Assembly: GCA_910575795.1 (NCBI GenBank)
Contig: CAJTGE010000011.1
Coordinates: 1-64,000 of the forward strand
DNA: 64,000 bases
Direction: 5' to 3'
From: Clostridiaceae bacterium
GTDB taxonomy: Bacteria > Bacillota > Clostridia > Lachnospirales > Lachnospiraceae
Positions 1-7,819 of this stretch are shown here, one piece after another. A program made the translations under genes and the position numbers. Numbering within the stretch: position 1 is the stretch's first letter; every line of letters begins with the position of its first letter. The notes under the pieces were generated by a model. It worked only from the letters and a program-made list of their open reading frames with translations. It did not search any database and was not told where the DNA came from.

Positions 1-15
1 TAAATGACTAAAAAG

Positions 16-79
16 TTATCCCGAATATTTCTCAAAGAAATGCCGCTGTTACTGGCTTTCTTTGAGGTATTCGGGATAA
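16..79. repeat. Long imperfect inverted repeat
   Basis: Two arms of 12+10 paired bases (TTATCCCGAATA and CTCAAAGAAA with their complements) are separated by a 16-base loop and one short asymmetric bulge. The structure lies about 200 bases before the first gene. It could be a bidirectional terminator of an upstream gene outside the window or a recombination/transfer site. No T-run follows directly, so a simple terminator is not certain. Confidence 0.6.
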
Positions 80-204
80 TCTGACTTTCGGTATAACCGG
101 TAGTTGAATCTGTTTACAGTTGCCGCATTGATAAACCTTTGATAACTGCCTATAATAGAGTTATTATTTTGAACTGCTATAACAGAGAAATGCAAAAATT
201 AAAT

Positions 205-248
205 TTTTTGTCCGCTGTAACATTTCGCGGACATTTGCCTGTTATACT
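205..248 (+). promoter_or_regulatory. Regulated promoter of the two-component operon
   Basis: The box TGTAACATTTC (216-226) is followed 16 bases later by TATACT (243-248), a good -10 element. There is no normal -35, and the box sits where a -35 would be, which suggests activator-dependent transcription. CGGACATTT follows the box. The same box, the same 16-base gap and a TACAAT -10 recur before the first permease and before the ATPase. The likely activator is the adjacent response regulator (inference). Confidence 0.6.
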
Positions 249-276
249 ATCTGCAAAAAGCAAAGGAAGTGAGGAT

Positions 277-969
277 ATGAAGCAGATTTTAATTGTCGAG
301 GACGACAGTTTTTTGAATAAGATGTTGGCCTATAACCTGACCGCAGACGGGTACGGCGTGACTTCTGCCCTGAATGCCAGGACCGCAGCTGATGTCCTGC
401 GCCAGCGGGAATTTGATTTAGTGCTGCTGGACATCAACCTGCCGGATGGGAATGGTTTTGAACTGTGCAGGCTGATAAAGCCCCAGCACCCGGACACCAT
501 TGTAATCTTCCTGACCGCCAACGATCAGGAGAGCGACCAGATACGGGGCTATGAAGTGGGCGCGGTGGATTACATCACAAAGCCCTTTGTGATCGGGGCC
601 TTGCAGCGGAAAATCAAAGCCATGTTCGCCATGCTGGAACACCACAAACCGGCCAGGGATATTTACAACGACGGGCGGCTGTTTCTGGACTTCTCGGAGC
701 AGACAGCTTCCTTAAACGGCAAGCCCCTGACCCTATCCCCGATGGAATACAAAATGCTGAACCTGTTCCGTAAAAATCCCCGGCAAGTGCTGACCCGTGG
801 GCAGCTTTTGGAAAAGCTGTGGGATATAGACGAGAAGTTTGTGGATGAACACACCCTGACAACCTCCATCAGCCGGATTCGCAGCAAGATTGAATCCGAC
901 GGCGGCACGCCCTACATCAAGACCGTTTACGGCATGGGCTATCAGTGGACGGGAGGCGAGGCGAAATGA
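277..969 (+). CDS. OmpR/PhoB-family response regulator
   Basis: Cytoplasmic transcription factor of a two-component system. The N-terminal receiver domain (about residues 1-115) has the acidic pair in IVEDD, the phospho-acceptor Asp in LLDINLPDG and the conserved Lys in TKPF. A winged-helix DNA-binding domain (about 130-230) ends in the typical YGMGYQW. The ATG at 277 was chosen because it follows AAAGGAAGTGAGG and begins exactly at the receiver fold. Its stop overlaps the start of the kinase gene by 4 bases (ATGA), so the two are translationally coupled. Context is a Bce-type module, in which such regulators activate an antimicrobial-peptide efflux ABC transporter. The drug is not identifiable. 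Confidence 0.93.
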   Translation: MKQILIVEDDSFLNKMLAYNLTADGYGVTSALNARTAADVLRQREFDLVLLDINLPDGNGFELCRLIKPQHPDTIVIFLTANDQESDQIRGYEVGAVDYITKPFVIGALQRKIKAMFAMLEHHKPARDIYNDGRLFLDFSEQTASLNGKPLTLSPMEYKMLNLFRKNPRQVLTRGQLLEKLWDIDEKFVDEHTLTTSISRIRSKIESDGGTPYIKTVYGMGYQWTGGEAK

Positions 970-1997
970 AGTTTCAAAACCTATCTGTAAAGCGGCTGTT
1001 TGGCCGGGTGGCAATAGGGCTTGTCCTCTCTATGTCCGGGATTACCATAGCCCTGTTTTTTGTGACAAAACAAACGGCGGCGCTGCTGACTGGCGGGGCG
1101 CTTCTGCTGTGCGCCCTTGTGGGGATTTTTGTACTGACGCAGGTGTTTGGAAAGCGGCTGTCGCAGTTTACCGCTGACCTATGCCAGACCTTAGACCACA
1201 TGATCGCCGGAAATGAAGCGCCAAAACGTCCGCAGGACAGCGAAACCCAGCTTGCCAGAATCGGACACCGGCTGGCAAGGCTTTATCAGATCATGCAGGA
1301 GAACCGCCGTCTTGTGGACGAGGAACGGCAGGAGTTACAGACCTTTGTATCGGATATTTCCCATCAGGTAAAAACGCCGGTAAGCAATCTGAAAATGGCG
1401 GCGGACACCCTGCTGGAAAAGCCCATGACCGAGGCGGAGCGCACTGACTTTATCCTGGGAATCCGCAGCCAGACGGATAAGCTGGACTTTCTCTTTCAGG
1501 CCCTTGTGAAAACCTCCCGGCTGGAAACGGGCGTGATCCAGTTGGATAAGAAACCTGGCCACCTTTTTGATACCGTGGCGCAGGCTATGAGTGGGATTGT
1601 ATATGCAGCGGAGAAAAAAGAAATCGCCGTGTCTGTGGACTGCCCGGAGGATTTGGCCGTTTCCCATGACAGCAAATGGACATCCGAAGCCCTTTTTAAC
1701 CTGCTGGACAATGCGGTGAAGTACACCCCGGCAGGCGGGAAAATCGCTGTGTCAGTGGTGCTGTGGGAAATGTATGTGGAGATCAAAGTAGCCGACACCG
1801 GCAAGGGCATTTCTGAAAGCAATCAGGCCGCCATCTTCCGGCGCTTCTATCGTGAGGAAGAAGTACACGAACAGCAGGGCGTGGGCATTGGCCTGTATCT
1901 GGCCCGCGAGATCATAACGCGGCAGGGCGGCTATATCAGAGTGGTTTCGGAGCCGGGCAGGGGTTCGGAATTTTCCATTATGCTGCCGACAAAATAG
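966..1997 (+). CDS. Intramembrane-sensing histidine kinase
   Basis: Sensor partner of the preceding regulator. Two N-terminal membrane segments (about residues 12-33 and 38-60) are separated by only a few residues, so there is almost no extracellular domain. This is typical of BceS-like kinases that sense through their ABC transporter. The H-box contains DISHQVKTP (phospho-His), followed by the N-box NLLDNAVKYTP, G1 DTGKGIS and G2 GVGIGLYLA, so all catalytic blocks are present. Length (343 aa) is normal for this class. It is followed by a regulatory repeat and the first permease gene. A role in sensing cell-envelope-active peptides is inference from architecture and neighbours. Confidence 0.92.
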   Translation: MKFQNLSVKRLFGRVAIGLVLSMSGITIALFFVTKQTAALLTGGALLLCALVGIFVLTQVFGKRLSQFTADLCQTLDHMIAGNEAPKRPQDSETQLARIGHRLARLYQIMQENRRLVDEERQELQTFVSDISHQVKTPVSNLKMAADTLLEKPMTEAERTDFILGIRSQTDKLDFLFQALVKTSRLETGVIQLDKKPGHLFDTVAQAMSGIVYAAEKKEIAVSVDCPEDLAVSHDSKWTSEALFNLLDNAVKYTPAGGKIAVSVVLWEMYVEIKVADTGKGISESNQAAIFRRFYREEEVHEQQGVGIGLYLAREIITRQGGYIRVVSEPGRGSEFSIMLPTK

Positions 1998-2043
1998 AAC
2001 GCGGCGGACGACCAGTTCCGGCTGCCCGCCGTAAATTTTTTTG

Positions 2044-2132
2044 AAATGTCCGAGCGTTGTAACATTTCACCCCGGTTTTCAATGAAATTTTTTGGCCGCT
2101 GTAACATTTCGCGGACATTTGGGTTTTACAAT
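2044..2132 (+). promoter_or_regulatory. Double-box promoter of permease 1
   Basis: Outer inverted repeat AAATGTCCG (2044-2052) / CGGACATTT (2112-2120) encloses two direct copies of TGTAACATTTC (2058-2068 and 2100-2110) spaced 42 bases apart, four helical turns. The second copy is 16 bases before a TACAAT -10 (2127-2132). A near-identical block of about 95 bases lies upstream of the ATPase gene. It is probably the operator of the local response regulator. Confidence 0.65.
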
Positions 2133-2162
2133 AGCCTTATCAAATATGGAGGTGATACAACT

Positions 2163-4550
2163 ATGACATGGCCTTTTGAGAACGATACAAGCGCCATTGT
2201 AAAGAAATTAGCAAAACGCAATGTATCTTCAAATCGTATTTTTTGCCTTTTTAATGTTTTGACGATTGCACTGGCAATTAGTTTGATTGTGGGAATCTCC
2301 TTATTCCAACAAGGCAGCAAAATTAGTGAACAAAAGATTTTGAATCAAATGCAGCAAGCTACCATCGGGGGGCTTACAGCAGAACAGATAGAAGTTCTGA
2401 AAAAAGAACCTGATCTTGAAGATATTGTACCCTATAAGCATAGTGATAGTTTTCTGATGGATGGGATCAAATTTGAAGCGGTTTATATGCCGGCTGGTTT
2501 TGGAATTATAAAATCCTATGAATTAGTCAGTGGAACCTGTCCAGAACAGTACAATGAAATTGTAATTGATAAAAATGTTCAGTTAGAGCTGGGGTATCAG
2601 CTAAATATAGGAGATACTATCACTTTACCAACGGCGGGGAGTAAAACAGAGGATTTCATCATTACTGGTTTTACTGATAATGTGGAAACAGGAACATTTT
2701 ACTTTTATGTTTCCCCAGCGTATGCAGAACAGGGCGTGTTATTATCTGATATTCCATATAGTGCCTTGATTCGTGTAAATGGCGCCACGGAAATGGGACT
2801 TGTTGATTTTGAGAATACAGTATATCGTCTGGCTTCATACCAGGACATAAGCAGGAATCAACTTTATTTTAATAGCAAGTTCTGCTCCTCACTTATTAGT
2901 GGATCAGGAATGGGAGGTGTTCTTTTAGCCACTCTTTTTATTGTTTTTTCAAGCGGAATTGTCATATACAGTGTGTTCTACCTTTCGGTATCAAATCAAG
3001 TGTCGCAAATTGGACAGCTCAAAACTATTGGCATGACAGAAAAACAAATTAAGCGGATGATTCGTAAAGAGGGGTATCGTTTCTGCCTGTTCGGAATACC
3101 TGCCGGTATTACAGCAGGTATCATATTTGCATATTTGTTGGAGCCGAATGGAATAACGATTATCAATGCCATAGCCACAAGTATTTTCGCAATAATATCA
3201 GGCATTATCATCGTACAAATTTCCGTATATAAGCCCGCACAAATAGCTTCAAATATTTCTCCTATTGAAGCAACAAAATATGTTGGAAACGCTCCAGAAC
3301 TAAAAGAAAGTAAAGTACGAAACAGGAAAAATCATATTCGTCTCTCACCGTATTCTTTAGCCGTATTGAGCGAAAAGCAGGAACGAAAAAAACACAATCT
3401 GACGATTGCCTCGCTTGCAATCGGCGGGATTTTATTTATGGTTGGAGCCACATTTATATCATCATGGAATCCAGATTCCTTTGCGCGGATGGGCAATTTG
3501 GAAGATGGAGAATATTATATTACGATTAACCACAATACATTAGTCAACCCCAAACCGTATGGTATTTCGGAGTATCAAGTTGATACGCCTTTTTCACAGG
3601 AACTCATGGAAGAATTGCAACAAATCCCGGAAGTCAAAGAGATTTATACTACGGAGAGAACCGCAGCCATTATTGAGTATCACGATGAACAATTAGAAAT
3701 TCCCATTATTCCGATTACACCTGATAATCAGGAGGAAATTTTGAAAACGCTTCCTGTCGATTGGACATACGAAACATTGGTGAAACAAGACGCTATGGTT
3801 ATATTAGGGACAAGCGTACAGAACGAAGTCTATCATACTTGCCCGTCAATAGGAGAAAAAGTGACATTACGATGGTTCGATGGAACTGAACACAGCATAG
3901 ATGTTTTGATTGCCGGTACTTCCGAAAAAAGTATGAATGAGGGATTTTATCTTCCAAAAGAAACCATAGAAAAGTTGTGGGGAGATATGGATTTAACAGC
4001 TTCCTTAACTTTGTCCGTACCCGAATATGAAAAAGTGGGTAAATCAGTAGAAAGCAAGTTAAATGAAATACTGTCCCAACACCCTGATTTGGTAATGGAA
4101 ACCTTACAAGAGGTAAAAGCATCTTCAGCAAATACGATTCAAAATACCAGCGTACAAGTTTATGGGGTATCTGCCTTTGTCATTATGTTTAGCATTTTTA
4201 ATCTGACAAACACATTGATTAGTCGTATCAGTACAAGGAGAAAAGAATTTGGAATATTGGAGTCTATCGGCATGACAAAAAAGCAGATAAAGAAAATGTT
4301 GCTGCATGAAAGCGTCTTACTGATTATTCCATGCTTGATTATTACGCTTGTGGCAGGAACCTTAATGGGTTATTGGTTAGTACGGATATTGTCTGCGAAT
4401 GGATTAACTTATTTTCAATATACTTTTCCTTTTATTCCATTACTGATTTACGGTGTCTGCTTAATAATAACATCTATTATAATTTCTGCTATCTGTCTAA
4501 AAATTCAATGCAGAAATTCATTGGTGGAACGAATCAAAATGGCAAACTGA
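2163..4550 (+). CDS. FtsX-like ABC transporter permease 1
   Basis: Membrane subunit of a peptide/antibiotic ABC transporter. Layout is one N-terminal membrane helix (about residues 20-45), a first large extracytoplasmic domain, three helices with the FtsX fold (about 240-360), a further helix near 410, a second extracytoplasmic domain, and three C-terminal helices with a second FtsX domain (about 660-795). The start MTWPFENDTS is almost identical in all three permeases of this cluster, which fixes the ATG at 2163. The gene is AT-richer than permease 2, suggesting separate acquisition. It lies under its own copy of the double-box promoter, upstream of the single ATPase. Confidence 0.88.
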   Translation: MTWPFENDTSAIVKKLAKRNVSSNRIFCLFNVLTIALAISLIVGISLFQQGSKISEQKILNQMQQATIGGLTAEQIEVLKKEPDLEDIVPYKHSDSFLMDGIKFEAVYMPAGFGIIKSYELVSGTCPEQYNEIVIDKNVQLELGYQLNIGDTITLPTAGSKTEDFIITGFTDNVETGTFYFYVSPAYAEQGVLLSDIPYSALIRVNGATEMGLVDFENTVYRLASYQDISRNQLYFNSKFCSSLISGSGMGGVLLATLFIVFSSGIVIYSVFYLSVSNQVSQIGQLKTIGMTEKQIKRMIRKEGYRFCLFGIPAGITAGIIFAYLLEPNGITIINAIATSIFAIISGIIIVQISVYKPAQIASNISPIEATKYVGNAPELKESKVRNRKNHIRLSPYSLAVLSEKQERKKHNLTIASLAIGGILFMVGATFISSWNPDSFARMGNLEDGEYYITINHNTLVNPKPYGISEYQVDTPFSQELMEELQQIPEVKEIYTTERTAAIIEYHDEQLEIPIIPITPDNQEEILKTLPVDWTYETLVKQDAMVILGTSVQNEVYHTCPSIGEKVTLRWFDGTEHSIDVLIAGTSEKSMNEGFYLPKETIEKLWGDMDLTASLTLSVPEYEKVGKSVESKLNEILSQHPDLVMETLQEVKASSANTIQNTSVQVYGVSAFVIMFSIFNLTNTLISRISTRRKEFGILESIGMTKKQIKKMLLHESVLLIIPCLIITLVAGTLMGYWLVRILSANGLTYFQYTFPFIPLLIYGVCLIITSIIISAICLKIQCRNSLVERIKMAN

Positions 4551-4555
4551 TTTTG

Positions 4556-4644
4556 AAATGTCCGAGCGTTGTAACATTTCACCCCGATTTTCAATGAATT
4601 TTTTGGGCCGCTGTAACATTTCGCGGACATTTGGGTTTTACAAT
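4556..4644 (+). promoter_or_regulatory. Double-box promoter of the ATPase operon
   Basis: Second copy of the regulatory block at 2044-2132, with only a few base changes. Outer arms are 4556-4564 and 4624-4632, two TGTAACATTTC boxes are present (the second at 4612-4622), and TACAAT is at 4639-4644 with the same 16-base gap. The duplication indicates that the downstream genes are controlled together with permease 1. Confidence 0.65.
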
Positions 4645-4686
4645 ACCCTTATCAACAGGCAGAAAGCCTTGAAAGGAGCTTTGAAT

Positions 4687-5352
4687 ATGAGCGTTTTACA
4701 GACGATTGACATGAAAAAGCATTACGGCGCAGAGCCGAACATTACCCGCGCCCTTGACGGCGTGAACTTTTCCGTAGACGAGGGCGAATTTGTGGCCGTT
4801 GTGGGAACCTCCGGCAGCGGCAAGTCTACCTTGCTTCACATGATGGGCGGGCTGGACACTCCCACCAGCGGAACCGTGATTGTCCGTGGCGAAGAACTGG
4901 CAAAGAAGAACGACGAACAGCTCACCATCTTCCGCCGCCGCAACATCGGCTTTATCTTCCAGAACTATAACCTTGTTCCGATCCTGAATGTGTATGAGAA
5001 CATCGTCCTGCCGGTGGAGCTGGACGGGGACACGGTGGATCAGAAGTTTTTGGACGAGATTGTTCACCTGCTGGGGCTGGAAGATAAACTGAAGAATATG
5101 CCGAACAATCTCTCCGGCGGCCAGCAGCAGCGTGTGGCGATTGCCCGCGCCTTAATTACCAAACCGGCTATCGTGCTGGCCGACGAGCCGACCGGCAACC
5201 TTGACAGCAAGACCAGCGCCGAGGTGCTGGGGCTTATCAAACGCACCAGCGCGGAGTTCCGGCAAACTGTCGTGATGATTACCCACAACAATGACATTGC
5301 CCGCCTTGCAGATCGGATTGTCCGCATTGAGGATGGCAGGATTGTGGAATAA
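4687..5352 (+). CDS. ABC transporter ATPase (BceA/MacB/LolD type)
   Basis: Nucleotide-binding subunit that powers the FtsX-type permeases. Motifs in order: Walker A GTSGSGKST (near residue 42), Q-loop FIFQNYNL, signature LSGGQQQR, Walker B VLADEPTG with catalytic Glu, and H-loop MITHNN. Length (221 aa) is standard. The ATG at 4687 follows AAAGGAGC and excludes a spurious upstream extension through the regulatory repeat. It is the only ATPase among three permease genes, so either one ATPase serves several permeases or some permeases have lost partners. Confidence 0.95.
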   Translation: MSVLQTIDMKKHYGAEPNITRALDGVNFSVDEGEFVAVVGTSGSGKSTLLHMMGGLDTPTSGTVIVRGEELAKKNDEQLTIFRRRNIGFIFQNYNLVPILNVYENIVLPVELDGDTVDQKFLDEIVHLLGLEDKLKNMPNNLSGGQQQRVAIARALITKPAIVLADEPTGNLDSKTSAEVLGLIKRTSAEFRQTVVMITHNNDIARLADRIVRIEDGRIVE

Positions 5353-5366
5353 GGAGGTGGCAGGCT

Positions 5367-7745
5367 ATGACATGGCCTTTTGAGAATGATACCAGCGCCA
5401 TTACAAAGAAGCTGGCAAAGAAAAGTCTGATAAGCGAGAAGCGCCGGAATCTGATGGTGGTGATCGCCGTTGCGCTGGCGGCGTTTCTGATCTGCTTTAC
5501 GGGAATTGTGTCTACTTCCCTGACACAAATGCAGCGCAATCAGGTTGTCGATACTTATGAGGCGGTTTGGCTGGGTATAGAGGAAAACGACATTGAAACC
5601 CTGAAAGGAGTGCCGGAGTTTGAGCGCGTAGGCGGCTACTATATGCTGGGTGAGGAACTTTCAGAACAGGGCTATCATGCCTCTTATGTATATAATGACG
5701 CAGAAATGATGGAGATTGGGCGCGACCAAATGAAGCTATTGGAGGGGAATCTGCCCCAAAAGGCAAATGAAGTTGTCGTAAGCGAATACTTTCTTTCCAC
5801 CTATGGACACAATGCCAAGATCGGGGACACCGTGACCTTAGATACAGAGAGTTTTCATGGCGATTATGTCGTTACCGGCATTCTGGACAGCGTAAATGAA
5901 AAAGAAGCGAATACCTGTGCCATCATTCTTTCCAAAGCTGCCCTGAAAGAATGGGACGGGTTTAACCCCGCTGGGTATCGCGCCTATGCCCATTTCAAAA
6001 ACAGCGTTCAGTTGGACGAAGAACTGATGACCTCTTATTGCAGGGAGGTTGCGGAGGAATATCAGCTTTCTATGCCCAAAATGAACAGCAAATATTTTGC
6101 TTATGCTTCTAAATCCTTTGATTTTTTACCGATTGTTGGTGTGATTGCTATTGTTCTGATCGGCGGCTATATTGTGATCCAGAGTATCTTCCGTATCTCC
6201 ATCAATGACAAAATCCAGAGCTACGGGCAGCTTCGGACGATTGGCGCGACGCCAAAGCAAATTAAGCGGATTGTAAAACAGGAGGGACACAAACTCGGCA
6301 GTATCGGGATTCTGATTGGTACAGTGCTGGGCGTATGCGGCGGTTTTCTCCTGTTTTCCAAGGGATTTAACGCTGTTTCCTATGTGACAACGGTTATTTT
6401 GACACTCATAAGCAGTTGGATCATGGTATCTGTTTCCATCCGTAAGCCAGTAAAGATTGCAGCAGGGATTTCCCCGATTGAAGCCGTCCGTTTTACCCCG
6501 GCGCAAAAGGACATCCGCAGTCGGAAAAAGAATATTAAGCTCAATCCTGTTTCAATGGGAATTGCGAATTTTAAGCGTGACCGCAAAAAGACAATCAGTA
6601 TTGTAGCATCTTTGAGTATCGGCGGAATTTTGCTGATGGTGGTATCTTCCATTGTTTTAGTGCGCTCACCAGAACAAATTGCAAGATTGTTTTTCCCAGA
6701 CAGTGATTACAAAATCTATCTCCAAGATCTATCGGAAGAAATGTTGGTAAAAGGTAATCCGCTGAACGAGGAACTAAAACAGGAGGTTTTATCTATTGAT
6801 GGTGTTACGGATATAATCGTAGCCAGACAATCTCTCCATACCAGCATCAAAACAGATGCTAACCAAAATACGGGAATATGTGATATGCTGACCGATCAGA
6901 ATTATGCTATGGTTGAGGCTGCATTGACAGAGGGAACGATGCCGACAGATTCTCATAGTATTGTAATTCACGACAAGATTGTAGCGCGTTTTGAAGATAT
7001 GGGCGTTGGTTCCACCGTTGAGTTTTCTTCTATGGATGGTAAGCAGTCCATTCCTGTTACAATATCAGGAGTAGTTTCCTTTTCAAAAATGCCTGTAATT
7101 TTGGGACATGGACGCTCTCATACAGATGGTTGTGTTTTCTTTGCTCCAAAAGATTTATTCTGCGAACTGCACCCGGAAATTACTACCTTTGATTACTCAT
7201 GGAGCATTGTAAGCGATCCGAAAAAAGCTGAAACTGTAAAAGCTGAACTGAAAAATATTGTAGCCGAACATAGTAACCTTGCTTTAGACGAGATAGATAC
7301 AACGATTGCGGCTGAAAAATCACAAAATTCTGTGGCATTTGGTAGTATGCAGGTTCTTTCATGGCTGGTATTCCTCTTTGGTGTTATCAACCTTATCAAC
7401 ACGACCCTCTCTAATCAAATGTCCAGAAAACAGGAAAACAGTGTTTTGCGTTCCATTGGCCTGACCCAAAAGCAGCTATGCAAAATGAATATCTGCGAGG
7501 GTCTATGCTATGCGTTCTTTGCAACATTGGCAATCCTGATTGTTGGGCTTCCTATCTCTGTTGTTGCAAGCAGAGAAATAAGTATAGCTACCCTACACGG
7601 AAAAGTAGTGCCTTACAAATTCCCGGTTTTGGAAATGGGTCTGTTCATTCTGGTATTGTTCGGAATGGAGCTGATCTTTTCTGTCTGGACAATCCGCAGA
7701 CAGAAAAAACAATCCCTGATTGAACAAATGCGGGCGATGGAATAA
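5367..7745 (+). CDS. FtsX-like ABC transporter permease 2
   Basis: Second membrane subunit, 14 bases after the ATPase stop and served by TAAGGAGGTGG; most likely the true partner of the ATPase. Same two-times FtsX layout as permease 1: N-terminal helix (about 30-50), extracytoplasmic domain, helices at about 255-365, helix near 410-430, second extracytoplasmic domain, C-terminal helices about 650-780. Shares MTWPFENDTSA with permease 1. The C-terminus ends in a charged SLIEQMRAME tail like permease 3 (SLVEQIRTME). Substrate unknown; export of, or resistance to, an envelope-targeting peptide is inference. Confidence 0.9.
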   Translation: MTWPFENDTSAITKKLAKKSLISEKRRNLMVVIAVALAAFLICFTGIVSTSLTQMQRNQVVDTYEAVWLGIEENDIETLKGVPEFERVGGYYMLGEELSEQGYHASYVYNDAEMMEIGRDQMKLLEGNLPQKANEVVVSEYFLSTYGHNAKIGDTVTLDTESFHGDYVVTGILDSVNEKEANTCAIILSKAALKEWDGFNPAGYRAYAHFKNSVQLDEELMTSYCREVAEEYQLSMPKMNSKYFAYASKSFDFLPIVGVIAIVLIGGYIVIQSIFRISINDKIQSYGQLRTIGATPKQIKRIVKQEGHKLGSIGILIGTVLGVCGGFLLFSKGFNAVSYVTTVILTLISSWIMVSVSIRKPVKIAAGISPIEAVRFTPAQKDIRSRKKNIKLNPVSMGIANFKRDRKKTISIVASLSIGGILLMVVSSIVLVRSPEQIARLFFPDSDYKIYLQDLSEEMLVKGNPLNEELKQEVLSIDGVTDIIVARQSLHTSIKTDANQNTGICDMLTDQNYAMVEAALTEGTMPTDSHSIVIHDKIVARFEDMGVGSTVEFSSMDGKQSIPVTISGVVSFSKMPVILGHGRSHTDGCVFFAPKDLFCELHPEITTFDYSWSIVSDPKKAETVKAELKNIVAEHSNLALDEIDTTIAAEKSQNSVAFGSMQVLSWLVFLFGVINLINTTLSNQMSRKQENSVLRSIGLTQKQLCKMNICEGLCYAFFATLAILIVGLPISVVASREISIATLHGKVVPYKFPVLEMGLFILVLFGMELIFSVWTIRRQKKQSLIEQMRAME

Positions 7746-7819
7746 GCGTATTAAATTTGGAGGAATTTTGTAGTTTTTGAGAAATAGGAACAAATTGTGG
7801 AATAAGGAGGTGGCAGGCT

